A stretch of DNA of 64,000 nt, taken from positions 1 through 64,000 of the forward strand of contig CALBDU010000083.1 of the NCBI GenBank assembly GCA_937927335.1, in the 5' to 3' direction. Of this stretch, positions 1 through 8,854 are shown piece by piece (position 1 is the first letter of the stretch; each line of letters opens with the position of its first letter). The DNA comes from an uncultured Clostridium sp. (GTDB taxonomy: Bacteria; Bacillota; Clostridia; Clostridiales; Clostridiaceae). A program made the position numbers and the translations under genes. The notes beneath the pieces are model-generated. The model saw only the letters and a program-made list of their open reading frames with translations. It had not been told where the DNA came from and made no database searches.

Positions 1-527
1 TTGTTCAAAATTCCACAGGAGGAATATTAAACCCATTTGATTCATTCCTACTTATCAGGGGGATTAAAACACTTTCGGTAAGGATGGATAGGCATATGAA
101 GAATACAAGGTATATAGCTGAGTTTCTTAGGAACCATCCTGCAGTAGAAAAAGTTTACTATCCAGGCTTTAGCAATCATAAAGGACATAATATCCAAAAT
201 GAACAGGCAAATGGGGCAGGAGCCATGATATCCTTTGTTTTGAAAACAGGCTTTGACATCAATGAATTTTTCAAAAACTTAAAAGTCATAACATTGGCAG
301 AAAGCTTGGGAGGCGTGGAATCCTTGGTATGCCATCCTGCAACCATGACACATGCCGCAATTCCAACAGAAATAAGACAGAAAACGGGCATCGTGGACAG
401 CTTGATTAGATTATCTGTGGGAATTGAAAACAAAGATGATTTGATCGAAGACTTGAGACAAGCTTTACAGGAAGTAAGCAATAGAGGAGGTGAAAAAGTT
501 GATATTCCTAAAAGGTGTATAGAATAG
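1..527 (+). CDS. Cys/Met metabolism PLP-dependent enzyme, C-terminal part (cystathionine gamma-lyase/synthase type)
   Basis: The reading frame is open from base 3 and the gene begins upstream of the window, so only about 175 C-terminal residues are visible. They carry family hallmarks: a GGILNPFDSFLLIRGIKTL segment just after the PLP lysine region, the ESLVCHPATMTHA segment that helps bind the substrate carboxylate, and the closing IRLSVGIE motif. Enzymes of this fold (MetB, MetC, CGL, MGL) make or break carbon-sulfur bonds of cystathionine, cysteine or homocysteine. The visible part cannot separate these activities. The next genes encode an amino acid ABC importer, so cystine or cysteine use is a reasonable inference. 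No terminator lies between, so co-transcription is possible. Confidence 0.9.
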   Translation, partial: VQNSTGGILNPFDSFLLIRGIKTLSVRMDRHMKNTRYIAEFLRNHPAVEKVYYPGFSNHKGHNIQNEQANGAGAMISFVLKTGFDINEFFKNLKVITLAESLGGVESLVCHPATMTHAAIPTEIRQKTGIVDSLIRLSVGIENKDDLIEDLRQALQEVSNRGGEKVDIPKRCIE

Positions 528-565
528 AGTATTAGCTATATAGTACAGTTCTAATGAATAAAATA

Positions 566-579
566 CCATTTCTAAATGG
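566..579. promoter_or_regulatory. short inverted repeat in front of the amino acid importer
   Basis: CCATTT and AAATGG arms are separated by two bases in the 91-base gap between the lyase gene and the importer. It could be an operator for a sulfur or amino acid regulator, but it does not match a box I know. Chance occurrence is possible in A+T-rich DNA. Confidence 0.25.
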
Positions 580-618
580 AATGGAAATATAATTAATAAA
601 CATATGGAGGAAAGAATT

Positions 619-1419
619 ATGAAAAGTAAATTTATAAAATCAATTTTAGCAGTAAGCCTGCTTGCAGTGGTGGTATTTACAGGATGCTCCACAGCAGCTA
701 ATAAAGCAAGTTCAAACAATGAGACAAAAACAATTAAAATAGGAATGTCAGGCGGATACTATCCTTATACATTTAAAAACAAGGATAATAATCTGGATGG
801 CTTTGAAGTAGATGTGTGGAATGAAATTGGAAAAAGAACAGGATATAAGGTAGAATATGTGGCAGCATCCTTCAGTGGATTGTTTGGAATGCTGGACACA
901 GCAAAGTTGGATACAATAGCAAATGAAATAACAATAACCGACCAGAGAAAAGCAAAATACCTTTTTACTGATCCTTATGTTTATTCCGGAGCACAGCTTA
1001 TGGTTAAGAAGGGGAATGATACAATAAAAACCCTGGCCGACATAAAAGGAAAGAAGGTAGGAGTAAGCCTGGGCAGCAACTATGAACAGATAATAAAGGA
1101 TTACGATAAGAACAAGGAAATTACAGTGGTAACTTACGATAATGATGGTGGAATGAGACAAGACGTTGCTTTAGGTAGAATAGATGCCATGATGGATGAT
1201 AAGGTATCTGCACTGGCAGTTGTTAAGGAAAATAAGCTTCCATTGCAGTTAGCAGGCACAGATGTTCAGCCTTTAGAAAATGCATTTCCTTTTGTAAACA
1301 ATGATGAAAATAAGGCAATTGTTGAAAAGGTAAATAAAGCACTTGCTGACATGAGATCAGACGGAACTTTAGGCAAAATATCTGATAAATGGGTTGGCTT
1401 GGATATAACAAAAAAATAA
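619..1419 (+). CDS. amino acid ABC transporter, substrate-binding lipoprotein (probably cystine)
   Basis: A 266-residue family 3 solute-binding protein. I chose ATG 619 because the upstream in-frame ATG at 604 overlaps the GGAGG ribosome site. The N-terminus is a lipoprotein signal ending in VFTGC (Cys23), so the protein should be lipid-anchored outside the membrane. The mature part begins IKIGMSGGYYPYTF and contains GFEVDVWNEIG and DPYVYSGAQ, typical of polar amino acid binding proteins. It delivers ligand to the permease and ATPase encoded next. Cystine specificity is inferred only from the neighbouring Cys/Met lyase; arginine, histidine or glutamine cannot be excluded. Confidence 0.92.
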   Translation: MKSKFIKSILAVSLLAVVVFTGCSTAANKASSNNETKTIKIGMSGGYYPYTFKNKDNNLDGFEVDVWNEIGKRTGYKVEYVAASFSGLFGMLDTAKLDTIANEITITDQRKAKYLFTDPYVYSGAQLMVKKGNDTIKTLADIKGKKVGVSLGSNYEQIIKDYDKNKEITVVTYDNDGGMRQDVALGRIDAMMDDKVSALAVVKENKLPLQLAGTDVQPLENAFPFVNNDENKAIVEKVNKALADMRSDGTLGKISDKWVGLDITKK

Positions 1420-1437
1420 TGTCAGGTGGTTATATTA

Positions 1438-2109
1438 ATGAAACTTAATTTTGATGTAGTCTTTATGATGCAGGAATTCCCATTGTTATCGAAGTATATT
1501 TACCTAACTGTAAGCATGGCAGTAATTTCAATGATAATTGGGTTATTTATTGCTCTGCTTCTGACAGCTATTGGAACATACAAAATTAAAATATTAAGTC
1601 CCCTGTCAAAATTATATATATCATTTTTTCGAGGAACGCCATTGTTAGTACAGCTTTTTCTGCTGTACTACGGCTTGCCTCAAATTTTACCAGTTTTTCA
1701 GAATGTAAATGCATATAGTGCTGCTATTATTGGTTTAAGCATGAACAGCTCAGCTTATATGGTAGAAACCTTACGTGGGGCTATTAGTTCAATTGACAAA
1801 GGCCAGATAGAGGCTGCTCTTTCCATAGGCATGACACACTGGCAGGGTATGAAAAAAATAGTACTTCCCCAGGCAGCCCGTGTAGCTATCCCATCCTTGG
1901 GAAATACATTTGTAGATTTGTTGAAGAGTTCGTCATTGGCATTCACCCTTGGAGTGGCTGAAATTTTAGCCCAGGCGCAAATGTCGGCGGCAGCTACCTA
2001 TAAATTCTTTGAAAACTACTTGGCAGTTGCTTTGATTTACTGGGGAATAATAATATTCTTTAATTACCTTCAGAAAGCATTGGAAAAAAAGATGAATAGT
2101 GCATATTAG
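1438..2109 (+). CDS. amino acid ABC transporter permease
   Basis: A 223-residue integral membrane protein of the HisM/GlnP family. Its hydrophobic segments begin near residue 20, and a cytoplasmic EAA loop (EAALSIGMTHWQGMKKIVLPQA-like, about residues 122-142) docks on the ATPase. ATG 1438 is preferred over GTG 1426 because AGGTGG at 1424-1429 serves as its ribosome site. It is 18 bases downstream of the binding-protein gene and 14 bases upstream of the ATPase gene, forming one importer operon. It probably homodimerises, since only one permease gene is present. Confidence 0.93.
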   Translation: MKLNFDVVFMMQEFPLLSKYIYLTVSMAVISMIIGLFIALLLTAIGTYKIKILSPLSKLYISFFRGTPLLVQLFLLYYGLPQILPVFQNVNAYSAAIIGLSMNSSAYMVETLRGAISSIDKGQIEAALSIGMTHWQGMKKIVLPQAARVAIPSLGNTFVDLLKSSSLAFTLGVAEILAQAQMSAAATYKFFENYLAVALIYWGIIIFFNYLQKALEKKMNSAY

Positions 2110-2123
2110 CAGGAAGTGATGAA

Positions 2124-2861
2124 ATGATAAAAATAAAAAATCTTAAGAAAAAATTTGGGGATTTAGAAGTATTAAAGGATATTAATCTTGATGTGCAGAA
2201 AGGTGAAGTTGTAGTTGTTATAGGACCATCGGGCTCTGGTAAATCAACATTTTTAAGGTGCTTAAATTACCTGGAGTCTCCAGATAGTGGGTTAATAGAA
2301 ATTGATGATGCAATGGTTAATGCTTCAAAACCATCAAAGAGTGAAATTCATAAACTTAGGAAATCTTCAGCTATGGTTTTTCAGAATTATAACCTGTTTA
2401 AAAATAAAACTGCTGTTGAAAATATTGCAGAACCATTAATATCGGTACAGAAAATAAATCGAAATGATGCTGTGAAAAAAGCAGAGGAGTTGCTTAAAAC
2501 GGTGGGCCTGTTTGAGAAAAAGCACAATTATCCTTCTGCTTTATCAGGGGGGCAACAGCAGAGAATAGGCATCGCAAGAGCTATGGCAGTAAATCCAAAG
2601 GTAATTTTGTTTGATGAGCCAACATCGGCCTTAGACCCAGAATTGGTTGGCGAGGTTTTGAATGTTATAAGGAATCTTGCAGAAAAGCATATGACTATGA
2701 TTATAGTAACTCATGAAATGGCATTTGCACGTGATGTAGCAGACAGAGTTATTTTTATGGATAATGGATATATAGTTGAACAGGGAACTCCTGATGAAAT
2801 CTTTAAAAATGCAAAAGAAGAGAGAACCAGAAAGTTTTTAAAACAGATTGTTGAAAAGTAA
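2124..2861 (+). CDS. amino acid ABC transporter ATP-binding protein
   Basis: A 245-residue GlnQ-type ATPase that powers the importer. All nucleotide-binding motifs are intact: Walker A GPSGSGKST, Q-loop in VFQNYNLF, signature LSGGQQQR, Walker B VILFDEPTSALD and switch His in VTHEMAFA. The start ATG follows AGGAAGTGA. It is the last gene of the three-gene importer operon and is followed at once by a strong terminator. Confidence 0.95.
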   Translation: MIKIKNLKKKFGDLEVLKDINLDVQKGEVVVVIGPSGSGKSTFLRCLNYLESPDSGLIEIDDAMVNASKPSKSEIHKLRKSSAMVFQNYNLFKNKTAVENIAEPLISVQKINRNDAVKKAEELLKTVGLFEKKHNYPSALSGGQQQRIGIARAMAVNPKVILFDEPTSALDPELVGEVLNVIRNLAEKHMTMIIVTHEMAFARDVADRVIFMDNGYIVEQGTPDEIFKNAKEERTRKFLKQIVEK

Positions 2862-2862
2862 T

Positions 2863-2904
2863 AAAACCTGTAGTGCATGTTTTCATAATGTACTTACAGG
2901 TTTT
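2863..2904 (+). terminator. rho-independent terminator of the amino acid importer operon
   Basis: A 16-base-pair stem (arms 2863-2878 and 2889-2904, one G-U pair) starts just after the stop codon. The closing arm ends in TTTT followed by GG, so the T-run is short. Confidence 0.75.
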
Positions 2905-3006
2905 GGTTTATATTATATCTAAAATTTTTCATTCCAATTTACCTCTACATTATATCTTCACATCTATTATGTAGAATTTAATTATAAAAAACAAGGAGGA
3001 AAAACT

Positions 3007-3276
3007 ATGAATAAACATAATAATAATTCTATAAAGCATATGCTTATGATGATATTATGCTGTGCACTCCCCATATTAATTACTGCTGCTATCCCATTTA
3101 TAGGAATTTTGAATACACCTTTAAAAACAAGTCTTGCAGCAATAACACCATTTTTGTGTCCAATTATGATGGTAATTATGATGTTTATGATGGGTAACCA
3201 TAATAGAGGAGATTGTCACGGGAAGAAAGAAGAGGGTGATATAAAAAAATTGAATAATGGGAATGAGGTAACTTAA
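3007..3276 (+). CDS. small membrane protein of unknown function
   Basis: An 89-residue protein with a good ribosome site (AAGGAGG) seven bases before the ATG. Two hydrophobic segments (about residues 13-34 and 45-61, the second rich in Met) are followed by a polar, charged tail with His and Cys (HNRGDCHGKKEE). Short Met/His-rich membrane proteins of this kind often accompany metal handling, but nothing in the neighbourhood proves that. It stands alone between two terminators. I do not recognise the family with confidence. Confidence 0.7.
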   Translation: MNKHNNNSIKHMLMMILCCALPILITAAIPFIGILNTPLKTSLAAITPFLCPIMMVIMMFMMGNHNRGDCHGKKEEGDIKKLNNGNEVT

Positions 3277-3358
3277 TCCCATAGACAGACCTAAAAATTT
3301 TTTATGTACTTTATAAAACAATCTTTTCTATACTCTCCACTAAAAACTGTACTTTTTG

Positions 3359-3395
3359 GAGCCCTTGGTATAACTTAGCCAAGGGCTCTATTAAT
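3359..3395. terminator. terminator hairpin after the small membrane protein gene
   Basis: A perfect 10-base-pair stem GAGCCCTTGG / CCAAGGGCTC with a 10-base loop, followed by a T-rich stretch (TATTAATTTTT). The far side is also T-rich on the opposite strand. Confidence 0.8.
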
Positions 3396-3513
3396 TTTTA
3401 AATTACTTCATCTACACATGTTCTACATAATTTTATGTTATATTGATTTAACAAATAAGGTAATGGGAGGCATAGAAGAGATAATATAATAGACAGATAC
3501 AGGGGGAGAACTA

Positions 3514-4548
3514 TTGCGAAATCTAACGAAATATTTTTGTTTAGTACTGGTTATAGTGTTTGCCATGAACAATAAGGTAATAGCAGCACCAAACCAAAGC
3601 CAGAGCTATGAAAATATCGAAATGAATATTGAAGAACTGGATGTAAAAATAGAAGATGCGTTACATAAAATTGAAGTTAATAAAAATGAAATAAGTAAAG
3701 CAGAAGTCCAGATTGAAGCCTCAGAAAAGGAAATTAAAAAAAACCAGGACAATATGAATAAGGAACAGGATTTGTATAATGGCAGAATGAGGGCTATTTA
3801 TATCAGCGGACTGGATGGATATATTGGCATACTATTAAGTGCCCACGGACTTGGAGATTTTCTCTCAAAATTGGAGGCCGTAAGTCAGATAATTTCTTAC
3901 GATAATAACCTTATAGCCAGATTTAAGGCCCAAAAAAGTGATTTGGATAATAAAAAAGATCAGTTGGTTAAGAAACGTAATGAATTTACTGCAATGAAGA
4001 AAGACAATGAACAGAAATTAGCCAAGCTTAAAGATGAAAAGGAAAAGCAGAGTAAATTAATAATACAAGCCAGGGCACTTGAAGGCGGCTATGCATATCA
4101 GTATAGTGGACAAATTAGCGAAACATTAAATAACATTAATAATATAAGGAAATCAGTTCCCAAAATTAGTGCATCCAGAGGGGCAGTAGCAATTTCTGAC
4201 AATGCTGTCATAGCTTTTGCTTCAAATTATCTTGGAACCCCTTATGTTTGGGGTGGAACTTCACCGAATCCAGGTTTTGACTGTTCAGGCTTTACACAAT
4301 ACGTATACAGGCATTTTGGAATTTACCTTGGCAGGACAACCTATGATCAGATTAAAAATGGATATGCCGTTTCCAGGGATAATCTTCAACCAGGGGATTT
4401 AGTATTTTTCGGAACCTACAATAACCCTCACCACATGGGAATTTATGTAGGTAATAATTCTTATATACATGCACCTCATACTGGTGATGTTGTTAAAATA
4501 TCATCTCTAAGCAGAACAGATTATTTAACTGCAAGAAGAGTAAAATAA
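3514..4548 (+). CDS. secreted NlpC/P60 peptidoglycan endopeptidase with N-terminal coiled coil
   Basis: A 344-residue CwlO/PcsB-like wall hydrolase starting at TTG 3514 behind AGGGGGAG. A signal peptide ends near VIA-AP (about residue 25). Residues 30-205 are charged, Lys/Glu-rich coiled coil. The NlpC/P60 domain fills about residues 225-344, with the catalytic triad visible as Cys257 (DCSGF), His307 (HHMGIYVG) and His319 (YIHAP). It should cleave D-Glu to diamino acid bonds in stem peptides outside the cell. Proteins of this layout are normally kept in check by FtsEX through the coiled coil. ftsEX is far downstream at 50197, so a link is only an inference. Confidence 0.93.
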   Translation: MRNLTKYFCLVLVIVFAMNNKVIAAPNQSQSYENIEMNIEELDVKIEDALHKIEVNKNEISKAEVQIEASEKEIKKNQDNMNKEQDLYNGRMRAIYISGLDGYIGILLSAHGLGDFLSKLEAVSQIISYDNNLIARFKAQKSDLDNKKDQLVKKRNEFTAMKKDNEQKLAKLKDEKEKQSKLIIQARALEGGYAYQYSGQISETLNNINNIRKSVPKISASRGAVAISDNAVIAFASNYLGTPYVWGGTSPNPGFDCSGFTQYVYRHFGIYLGRTTYDQIKNGYAVSRDNLQPGDLVFFGTYNNPHHMGIYVGNNSYIHAPHTGDVVKISSLSRTDYLTARRVK

Positions 4549-4578
4549 ATTTACAGTTTTGAAGGCTGTATAAATAAC

Positions 4579-4620
4579 AGAGAAAATCGGGAGAGATACC
4601 TGTTTTTCTCTATTTTATTT
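4579..4620 (+). terminator. terminator of the NlpC/P60 gene
   Basis: Arms AGAGAAAA (4579-4586) and TTTTCTCT (4604-4611) form the outer stem, followed by a T-rich tail. Confidence 0.65.
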
Positions 4621-4665
4621 TGAGCGAAAGAAAGATTTGATTAATGGGAAAATTGGACGTGCAGC

Positions 4666-4693
4666 TTTACATTTGCTATAGATTGTTTATAAT
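4666..4693 (+). promoter_or_regulatory. sigma-A type promoter for the AI-2E family gene
   Basis: TTTACA (4666-4671), a 16-base spacer and TATAAT (4688-4693), 35 bases before the start codon. Confidence 0.6.
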
Positions 4694-4727
4694 TATGGTA
4701 TATTTATAAAAAGAAAGGTAACAGCAA

Positions 4728-5894
4728 ATGAAAATTGATAAAAAGCTTCTTCATTACTGTGTTTATGCTGCAGTAACCGTACTGTTCATATATACCGGTA
4801 TAACAGTTTTAAATAACAGTAGAACTATATTCTTATTTGCAGTAAGCATCCTGAGATATCTTATGGTTCTGATTAAGCCCCTGCTTATTGCTTTAGTAAT
4901 AGCTTATTTATTAAAACCAGGGGTGCAATGGATTGAAAAGCTCCTTGAAAGAAAGAAGATATTCAAAAATGAATCTCAAAGAAGGAATATCGGTATAGTA
5001 GTTACATATGCAATGGTGTTAGCTGTTTTTATCTCAGTAGTTTATGGAATTTATGTTATGGTTGGAGGAAAGCTCTCAAACAATACCACCATAGCTAATA
5101 TAAGTTCCTATTTAAGTGATTATTTTAAGAATTCCACTCTTTCTGTAGGTGCTATAAGCAGTAAACTGGAGAGTTTAAATATTTCTCTGCTTGGAACCTT
5201 AAATGATAAAATTGCCCAGATAGTAAGCGGCGTTCAGGCCTATTTCACCACAAGCATTGGGGGCACAACAAATTTTATTGCTTCTTTGGGAGGCAATATA
5301 GTGACATTCTTTATAGGCTCCATAATCAGTATTTACCTCATTAAGGATTTTGAGTATTTCAAAGCTTTATGGAACAAGATATTTTACCTGATATTTAAAA
5401 AAAGCGAATCTGGGCGAAAATTAACTATAGTAGCAAATATAATAGATGAAACCTTTAAAAAATACCTTAGGGGACAACTGCTGGAAGCTGCTATAGTAGG
5501 TACATTATCTGCTATAGTGCTGTACATAATCAGAATTGATTATGCCTTAATTATTGGAGTCATAGCAGGTATCTGCAATATGATACCTTATGTAGGACCT
5601 GTAGTAGGTACAATTCTTGCAGTGATTATGGCACTGTTAAGCGGGCAGCCATCTGCAGCTTTGTGGGCTATAGTGGGAATGCTTGCAGTACAGCAGCTGG
5701 ATAATATGCTTATTGCTCCTAAAATTGTTGGAGACAGTGTTGGGCTACACCCTGTATTCACAATGCTGGCTATATTAATTGGAGGAAATGCGGGAGGGTT
5801 ATTAGGCATGCTCACTGCGGTACCCATTGCGGCCTCCCTGAAGGTGATGTTCAGCATGTGGTATGCAGCTCATGTACCAGAGAATGTTGAATGA
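4728..5894 (+). CDS. AI-2E transporter family membrane protein (YtvI/PerM type)
   Basis: A 388-residue polytopic membrane protein with the layout of the AI-2E exporter (UPF0118) family. It has paired N-terminal helices, a long extracytoplasmic stretch (about residues 110-170), and a C-terminal block of helices with the conserved GICNMIPYVGPVVGTI and QQLDNMLIAPKIVG motifs. Members export small molecules, swap ions, or act in sporulation (YtvI). The substrate cannot be read from sequence. It is monocistronic, with a promoter before it and a terminator after it. Confidence 0.9.
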   Translation: MKIDKKLLHYCVYAAVTVLFIYTGITVLNNSRTIFLFAVSILRYLMVLIKPLLIALVIAYLLKPGVQWIEKLLERKKIFKNESQRRNIGIVVTYAMVLAVFISVVYGIYVMVGGKLSNNTTIANISSYLSDYFKNSTLSVGAISSKLESLNISLLGTLNDKIAQIVSGVQAYFTTSIGGTTNFIASLGGNIVTFFIGSIISIYLIKDFEYFKALWNKIFYLIFKKSESGRKLTIVANIIDETFKKYLRGQLLEAAIVGTLSAIVLYIIRIDYALIIGVIAGICNMIPYVGPVVGTILAVIMALLSGQPSAALWAIVGMLAVQQLDNMLIAPKIVGDSVGLHPVFTMLAILIGGNAGGLLGMLTAVPIAASLKVMFSMWYAAHVPENVE

Positions 5895-5930
5895 AGAAGG
5901 GTGACCCTGGGTAATCCTTCTTTTATTTTC
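5894..5930 (+). terminator. terminator of the AI-2E family gene
   Basis: AAGAAGG (5894-5900) pairs with CCTTCTT (5916-5922), followed by TTATTTTC. The stem begins at the stop codon. Confidence 0.7.
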
Positions 5931-6048
5931 AAGAAAATACTGGCAAGTTTATATTTTATTTATATTTAGTTTATAGATAGTAGAGATATTGGTTATAGAA
6001 TGTATATATGAAAGTCTTTCATAAACTCAAATAAGGAGATGTTAAACA

Positions 6049-7278
6049 GTGAGGTTAAGGAAAAAAACTGCTATGATTTTAAGCTTTGCAGTAGGTACAT
6101 TGATGTTTTCCACTACAGCTTTGGCGGAAGTTGCATCAAAAACCGGATATGATCAATTAAAGGACTCAGTTAAGTATACTGCTGAGGCTTGTGCTGAGAA
6201 GCTTAGTGGTTATACTGCGGATATATCTTATATTATTAAGGATAACGGCACAATTGTCTATTCTGAAAGCAGCCGAAATAAATATGATGTTGTAAATAAG
6301 GCAATGGAAAATGTTAATATCAGCACTCGGGGAAAAGTAAAAAGGGAAAATTACTACTATGCCGATAAAAATGGCACCATAAATAAGGACAGCAGCCAAA
6401 ACATTTATTATGAAAGCCAATATGAAAAAGCCCAGGATCTTAAAGCGTTTACTAATCCTTTTAAGGAAAAAGAGGCTTCTGACGTTGAAAAGATAGCGGA
6501 CGCCCTGGTTGGAAACCTTAAGGATGCTGTGGTGGTTACACAAAATTCAGATGGAACAAAAACTTTATCCGGCTCCTTAAATGAATCTCAAATTCCTGCG
6601 CTGGTTAATGCAGTGGTATCTCTTCAATCAAAAAGTTCTTTGAACAATAATAGTGAAGATAATTATATGCCTAAGCTTACAAAGGATATTTACGTAAAGG
6701 AAATAACAGGGAAAATGGATGTGGACAAGGATGGAATAATAAAAAGTGTTTTAGGAACAGGAATTATATCAGGAAAGGATGACAGCGGTAAGGAACACAA
6801 TTTGTCCATAGAAATTTTGTTTAAGCTAAGCGATATCAATAAAACAACTGTAAGCCGCCCGGATTTAGCAGGAAAGACCGTGCAAAAATATGTACAAAAG
6901 GATTACAGCAAGCTTAGCAATCCAAATTTATATTTAGGCACATATAAGACAAATATTATTATTGAGAAGGATGGAAAGTTTACAAAGATTGGAGAAAGAT
7001 TTGTGGAAATTACTTCAATTAGCGATAAGGAAGTCAGCGGAACTTATCGGGAGGTTCTATCCAAGGGTTACGAGAATTACGGAAGCAAACAGTTTAATTT
7101 TAAGGGTACCTTCAGCAAGGATAATCCAAATGCTGAAATTACAGCAGATTCCGCAACAGGCACAATTAAGGGGAATATATCCATAGACCAGATGTCAGCA
7201 AATATCTATTTTAATTTGAACGATACCAGAAGAGGCTCTGTAATGTGGGATGACAAATTCAGCAGAGTGTTTGATTAA
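6049..7278 (+). CDS. secreted protein of unknown function next to an ABC exporter
   Basis: A 409-residue protein starting at GTG 6049 behind AAGGAG. A signal peptide ends near TTALA-EV (about residue 27). The mature part is polar, without membrane segments or a Cys lipid site. It has alternating beta-like stretches and a C-terminal region (from about residue 290) with repeated short strands (YLGTYKTNI, GTYREV, GTFSKD). I recognise no catalytic motif. It precedes a BcrA-type ABC exporter and two-component system on the same strand, but a hairpin at 7318-7342 separates them. It could be a sensor or immunity accessory, but function is unknown. Confidence 0.75.
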   Translation: MRLRKKTAMILSFAVGTLMFSTTALAEVASKTGYDQLKDSVKYTAEACAEKLSGYTADISYIIKDNGTIVYSESSRNKYDVVNKAMENVNISTRGKVKRENYYYADKNGTINKDSSQNIYYESQYEKAQDLKAFTNPFKEKEASDVEKIADALVGNLKDAVVVTQNSDGTKTLSGSLNESQIPALVNAVVSLQSKSSLNNNSEDNYMPKLTKDIYVKEITGKMDVDKDGIIKSVLGTGIISGKDDSGKEHNLSIEILFKLSDINKTTVSRPDLAGKTVQKYVQKDYSKLSNPNLYLGTYKTNIIIEKDGKFTKIGERFVEITSISDKEVSGTYREVLSKGYENYGSKQFNFKGTFSKDNPNAEITADSATGTIKGNISIDQMSANIYFNLNDTRRGSVMWDDKFSRVFD

Positions 7279-7317
7279 ATTGATATAAGTTAATATAATA
7301 TAAGAACTTGGAATAAT

Positions 7318-7357
7318 GGGGGGTGAAATATATTCATCCTCCATTAATCCGATTTTT
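7318..7357 (+). terminator. hairpin between the secreted protein and the ABC exporter genes
   Basis: GGGGGGTGAA (7318-7327) pairs with TTCATCCTCC (7333-7342), including G-U pairs, with a five-base loop. A TTTTT lies 11 bases further. It may end the upstream transcript, or act as a regulatory hairpin before the exporter, whose ribosome site is at about 7361-7368. Confidence 0.5.
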
Positions 7358-7377
7358 AGGTTTGGGGGAATAGCAGA

Positions 7378-8103
7378 TTGGAAAAGGTAATTGAAATTAG
7401 CGGATTAACCAAGATCTATAAGAATGGAAGAGGAATAACCGATATACACATAGATATTAGCAGAGGTGAAATTTTTGGATTTCTAGGTCCAAACGGTGCG
7501 GGAAAAACAACAGCCATGAAATTAATGACCGGTTTAATCATTCCAGACAGCGGTGATGTAAGGATATTGGGACACAGTATCTCGGAAGATTTTGAGAATG
7601 CCATGGGCAGTGTGGGATGCATTATTGAAACTGCAGAATCCTATTCATATCTCACAGCCTTTGAAAATTTGAAACAATTCGGAAGATATTATAAAAATGT
7701 GGACAATGACAGAATAAATGAAGTTTTAGAATTAACGGGTCTTTTTAAATACAGAAATGAAAAGCCAAGGAAATTTTCTCTTGGTATGAAGCAAAGGCTT
7801 GGCATCGCTGCAGCAATTTTATCCAGGCCTCAGGTAATAATTTTAGATGAGCCTCTAAATGGGCTTGATGTGGAAGGCATGATAGAGGTAAGAAATATAA
7901 TAAAGCAGATGGCTGAAGAGGAAAAGACAACATTTTTCATATCAAGTCATCTGATTCATGATGTGGAATTAACCTGCACCAGTGTAGGTATATTATATAA
8001 TGGGAAAATGCTTAATACGGATACTACGAAAAATATATTAAACAATTATGCATCTCTGGAGAATTACTTTATTAGCGAGGTGGAGAGAAATGGAAGGGTT
8101 TAA
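7378..8103 (+). CDS. ABC transporter ATP-binding protein (BcrA/ABC-2 type)
   Basis: A 241-residue ATPase starting at TTG 7378 behind GGGGGA. Walker A GPNGAGKTT, signature FSLGMKQRL, Walker B VIILDEPLNGLD and the switch His in ISSHLIHDVE are all present. The LGMKQR signature form and the short length are typical of bacitracin/lantibiotic-type exporters (BcrA, NukF). It works with the permease encoded next, whose start codon lies inside this gene. The downstream histidine kinase and response regulator probably control or sense the same stress. Confidence 0.93.
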   Translation: MEKVIEISGLTKIYKNGRGITDIHIDISRGEIFGFLGPNGAGKTTAMKLMTGLIIPDSGDVRILGHSISEDFENAMGSVGCIIETAESYSYLTAFENLKQFGRYYKNVDNDRINEVLELTGLFKYRNEKPRKFSLGMKQRLGIAAAILSRPQVIILDEPLNGLDVEGMIEVRNIIKQMAEEEKTTFFISSHLIHDVELTCTSVGILYNGKMLNTDTTKNILNNYASLENYFISEVERNGRV

Positions 8104-8842
8104 AGCTGCGTTTATTAATGAAATAGAAAAGCTGTATAAAAAGAAAAAGGTAATAGTGGCAGCCGCCCTTTCGCTTTTAATAATAATTTTAGGTCAGGTT
8201 TCATTAATTGGACTAAGAAGCGGTTTTGGGGTTCGCGGTGTCTCGGGCAGTGAATTTCCGTTGCTTGTGCTGTCTGTAGTGGTAAATTCAATAATACCAT
8301 TGTTTACAGCCCTGGTAGCTATTGACAGCTTTTCAGGTGAATACACACAGAACACAATAAAAATTGCCTTAACAAGGCCCATAACCAGACTTAAGTTTTT
8401 TTCAGCAAAGGTATTGGCTGTAATGACCTTCGTACTGGTTAATCTGTTCTTTGTAATGATATTTTCATGTATAACTGGATTGGTATTTAATTTTAATACA
8501 TTTACACCAGGGGCATGTGGCGGAATCCTGGTCTCATACCTTGTTACGTTGATGCCTATGCTGGTGTTTGCACTGGTTATTATTTTTTTCACCAGTATAA
8601 TAAAAAATGGCACAGGTGTTTTTTTTGTTTCCATTCTCGTTTTCCTGGTATTTAAAGCCTTGGAAATATTATTCTCAAGCTATTCCGGTTTGTTTTTTAC
8701 CAGCATGATGGATTGGTATAAGCTATGGATAATGAACGATATATCAATTTCCAAGATCTTTCGCCAGTTTATGATGATGAGCAGTTATGTTATACTATTA
8801 TTCACAGGGAGTTATTATTTGTTTGATAAAAAAGATTTCTAA
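8090..8842 (+). CDS. ABC-2 type permease, partner of the BcrA-like ATPase
   Basis: A 250-residue membrane protein with about six hydrophobic segments. ATG 8090 is chosen because GAGGTGGAG lies just before it and the protein then begins MEGFKAAFINEIEKLYKKKK, a usual ABC-2 permease N-terminus. It overlaps the ATPase gene by 14 bases, implying translational coupling. The segment YTQNTIKIALTRPITRLKFFSAK is the conserved cytoplasmic loop of this family. It probably exports or flips an antibiotic or lipid. Substrate unknown. Confidence 0.9.
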   Translation: MEGFKAAFINEIEKLYKKKKVIVAAALSLLIIILGQVSLIGLRSGFGVRGVSGSEFPLLVLSVVVNSIIPLFTALVAIDSFSGEYTQNTIKIALTRPITRLKFFSAKVLAVMTFVLVNLFFVMIFSCITGLVFNFNTFTPGACGGILVSYLVTLMPMLVFALVIIFFTSIIKNGTGVFFVSILVFLVFKALEILFSSYSGLFFTSMMDWYKLWIMNDISISKIFRQFMMMSSYVILLFTGSYYLFDKKDF

Positions 8843-8854
8843 ACGGGTGAAGCC

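Noticed and set aside
8194..8634. Antisense frame (146 codons) inside the ABC-2 permease gene
   Set aside because: The plus-strand permease is coupled to its ATPase and fits the family; the minus frame has no ribosome site.
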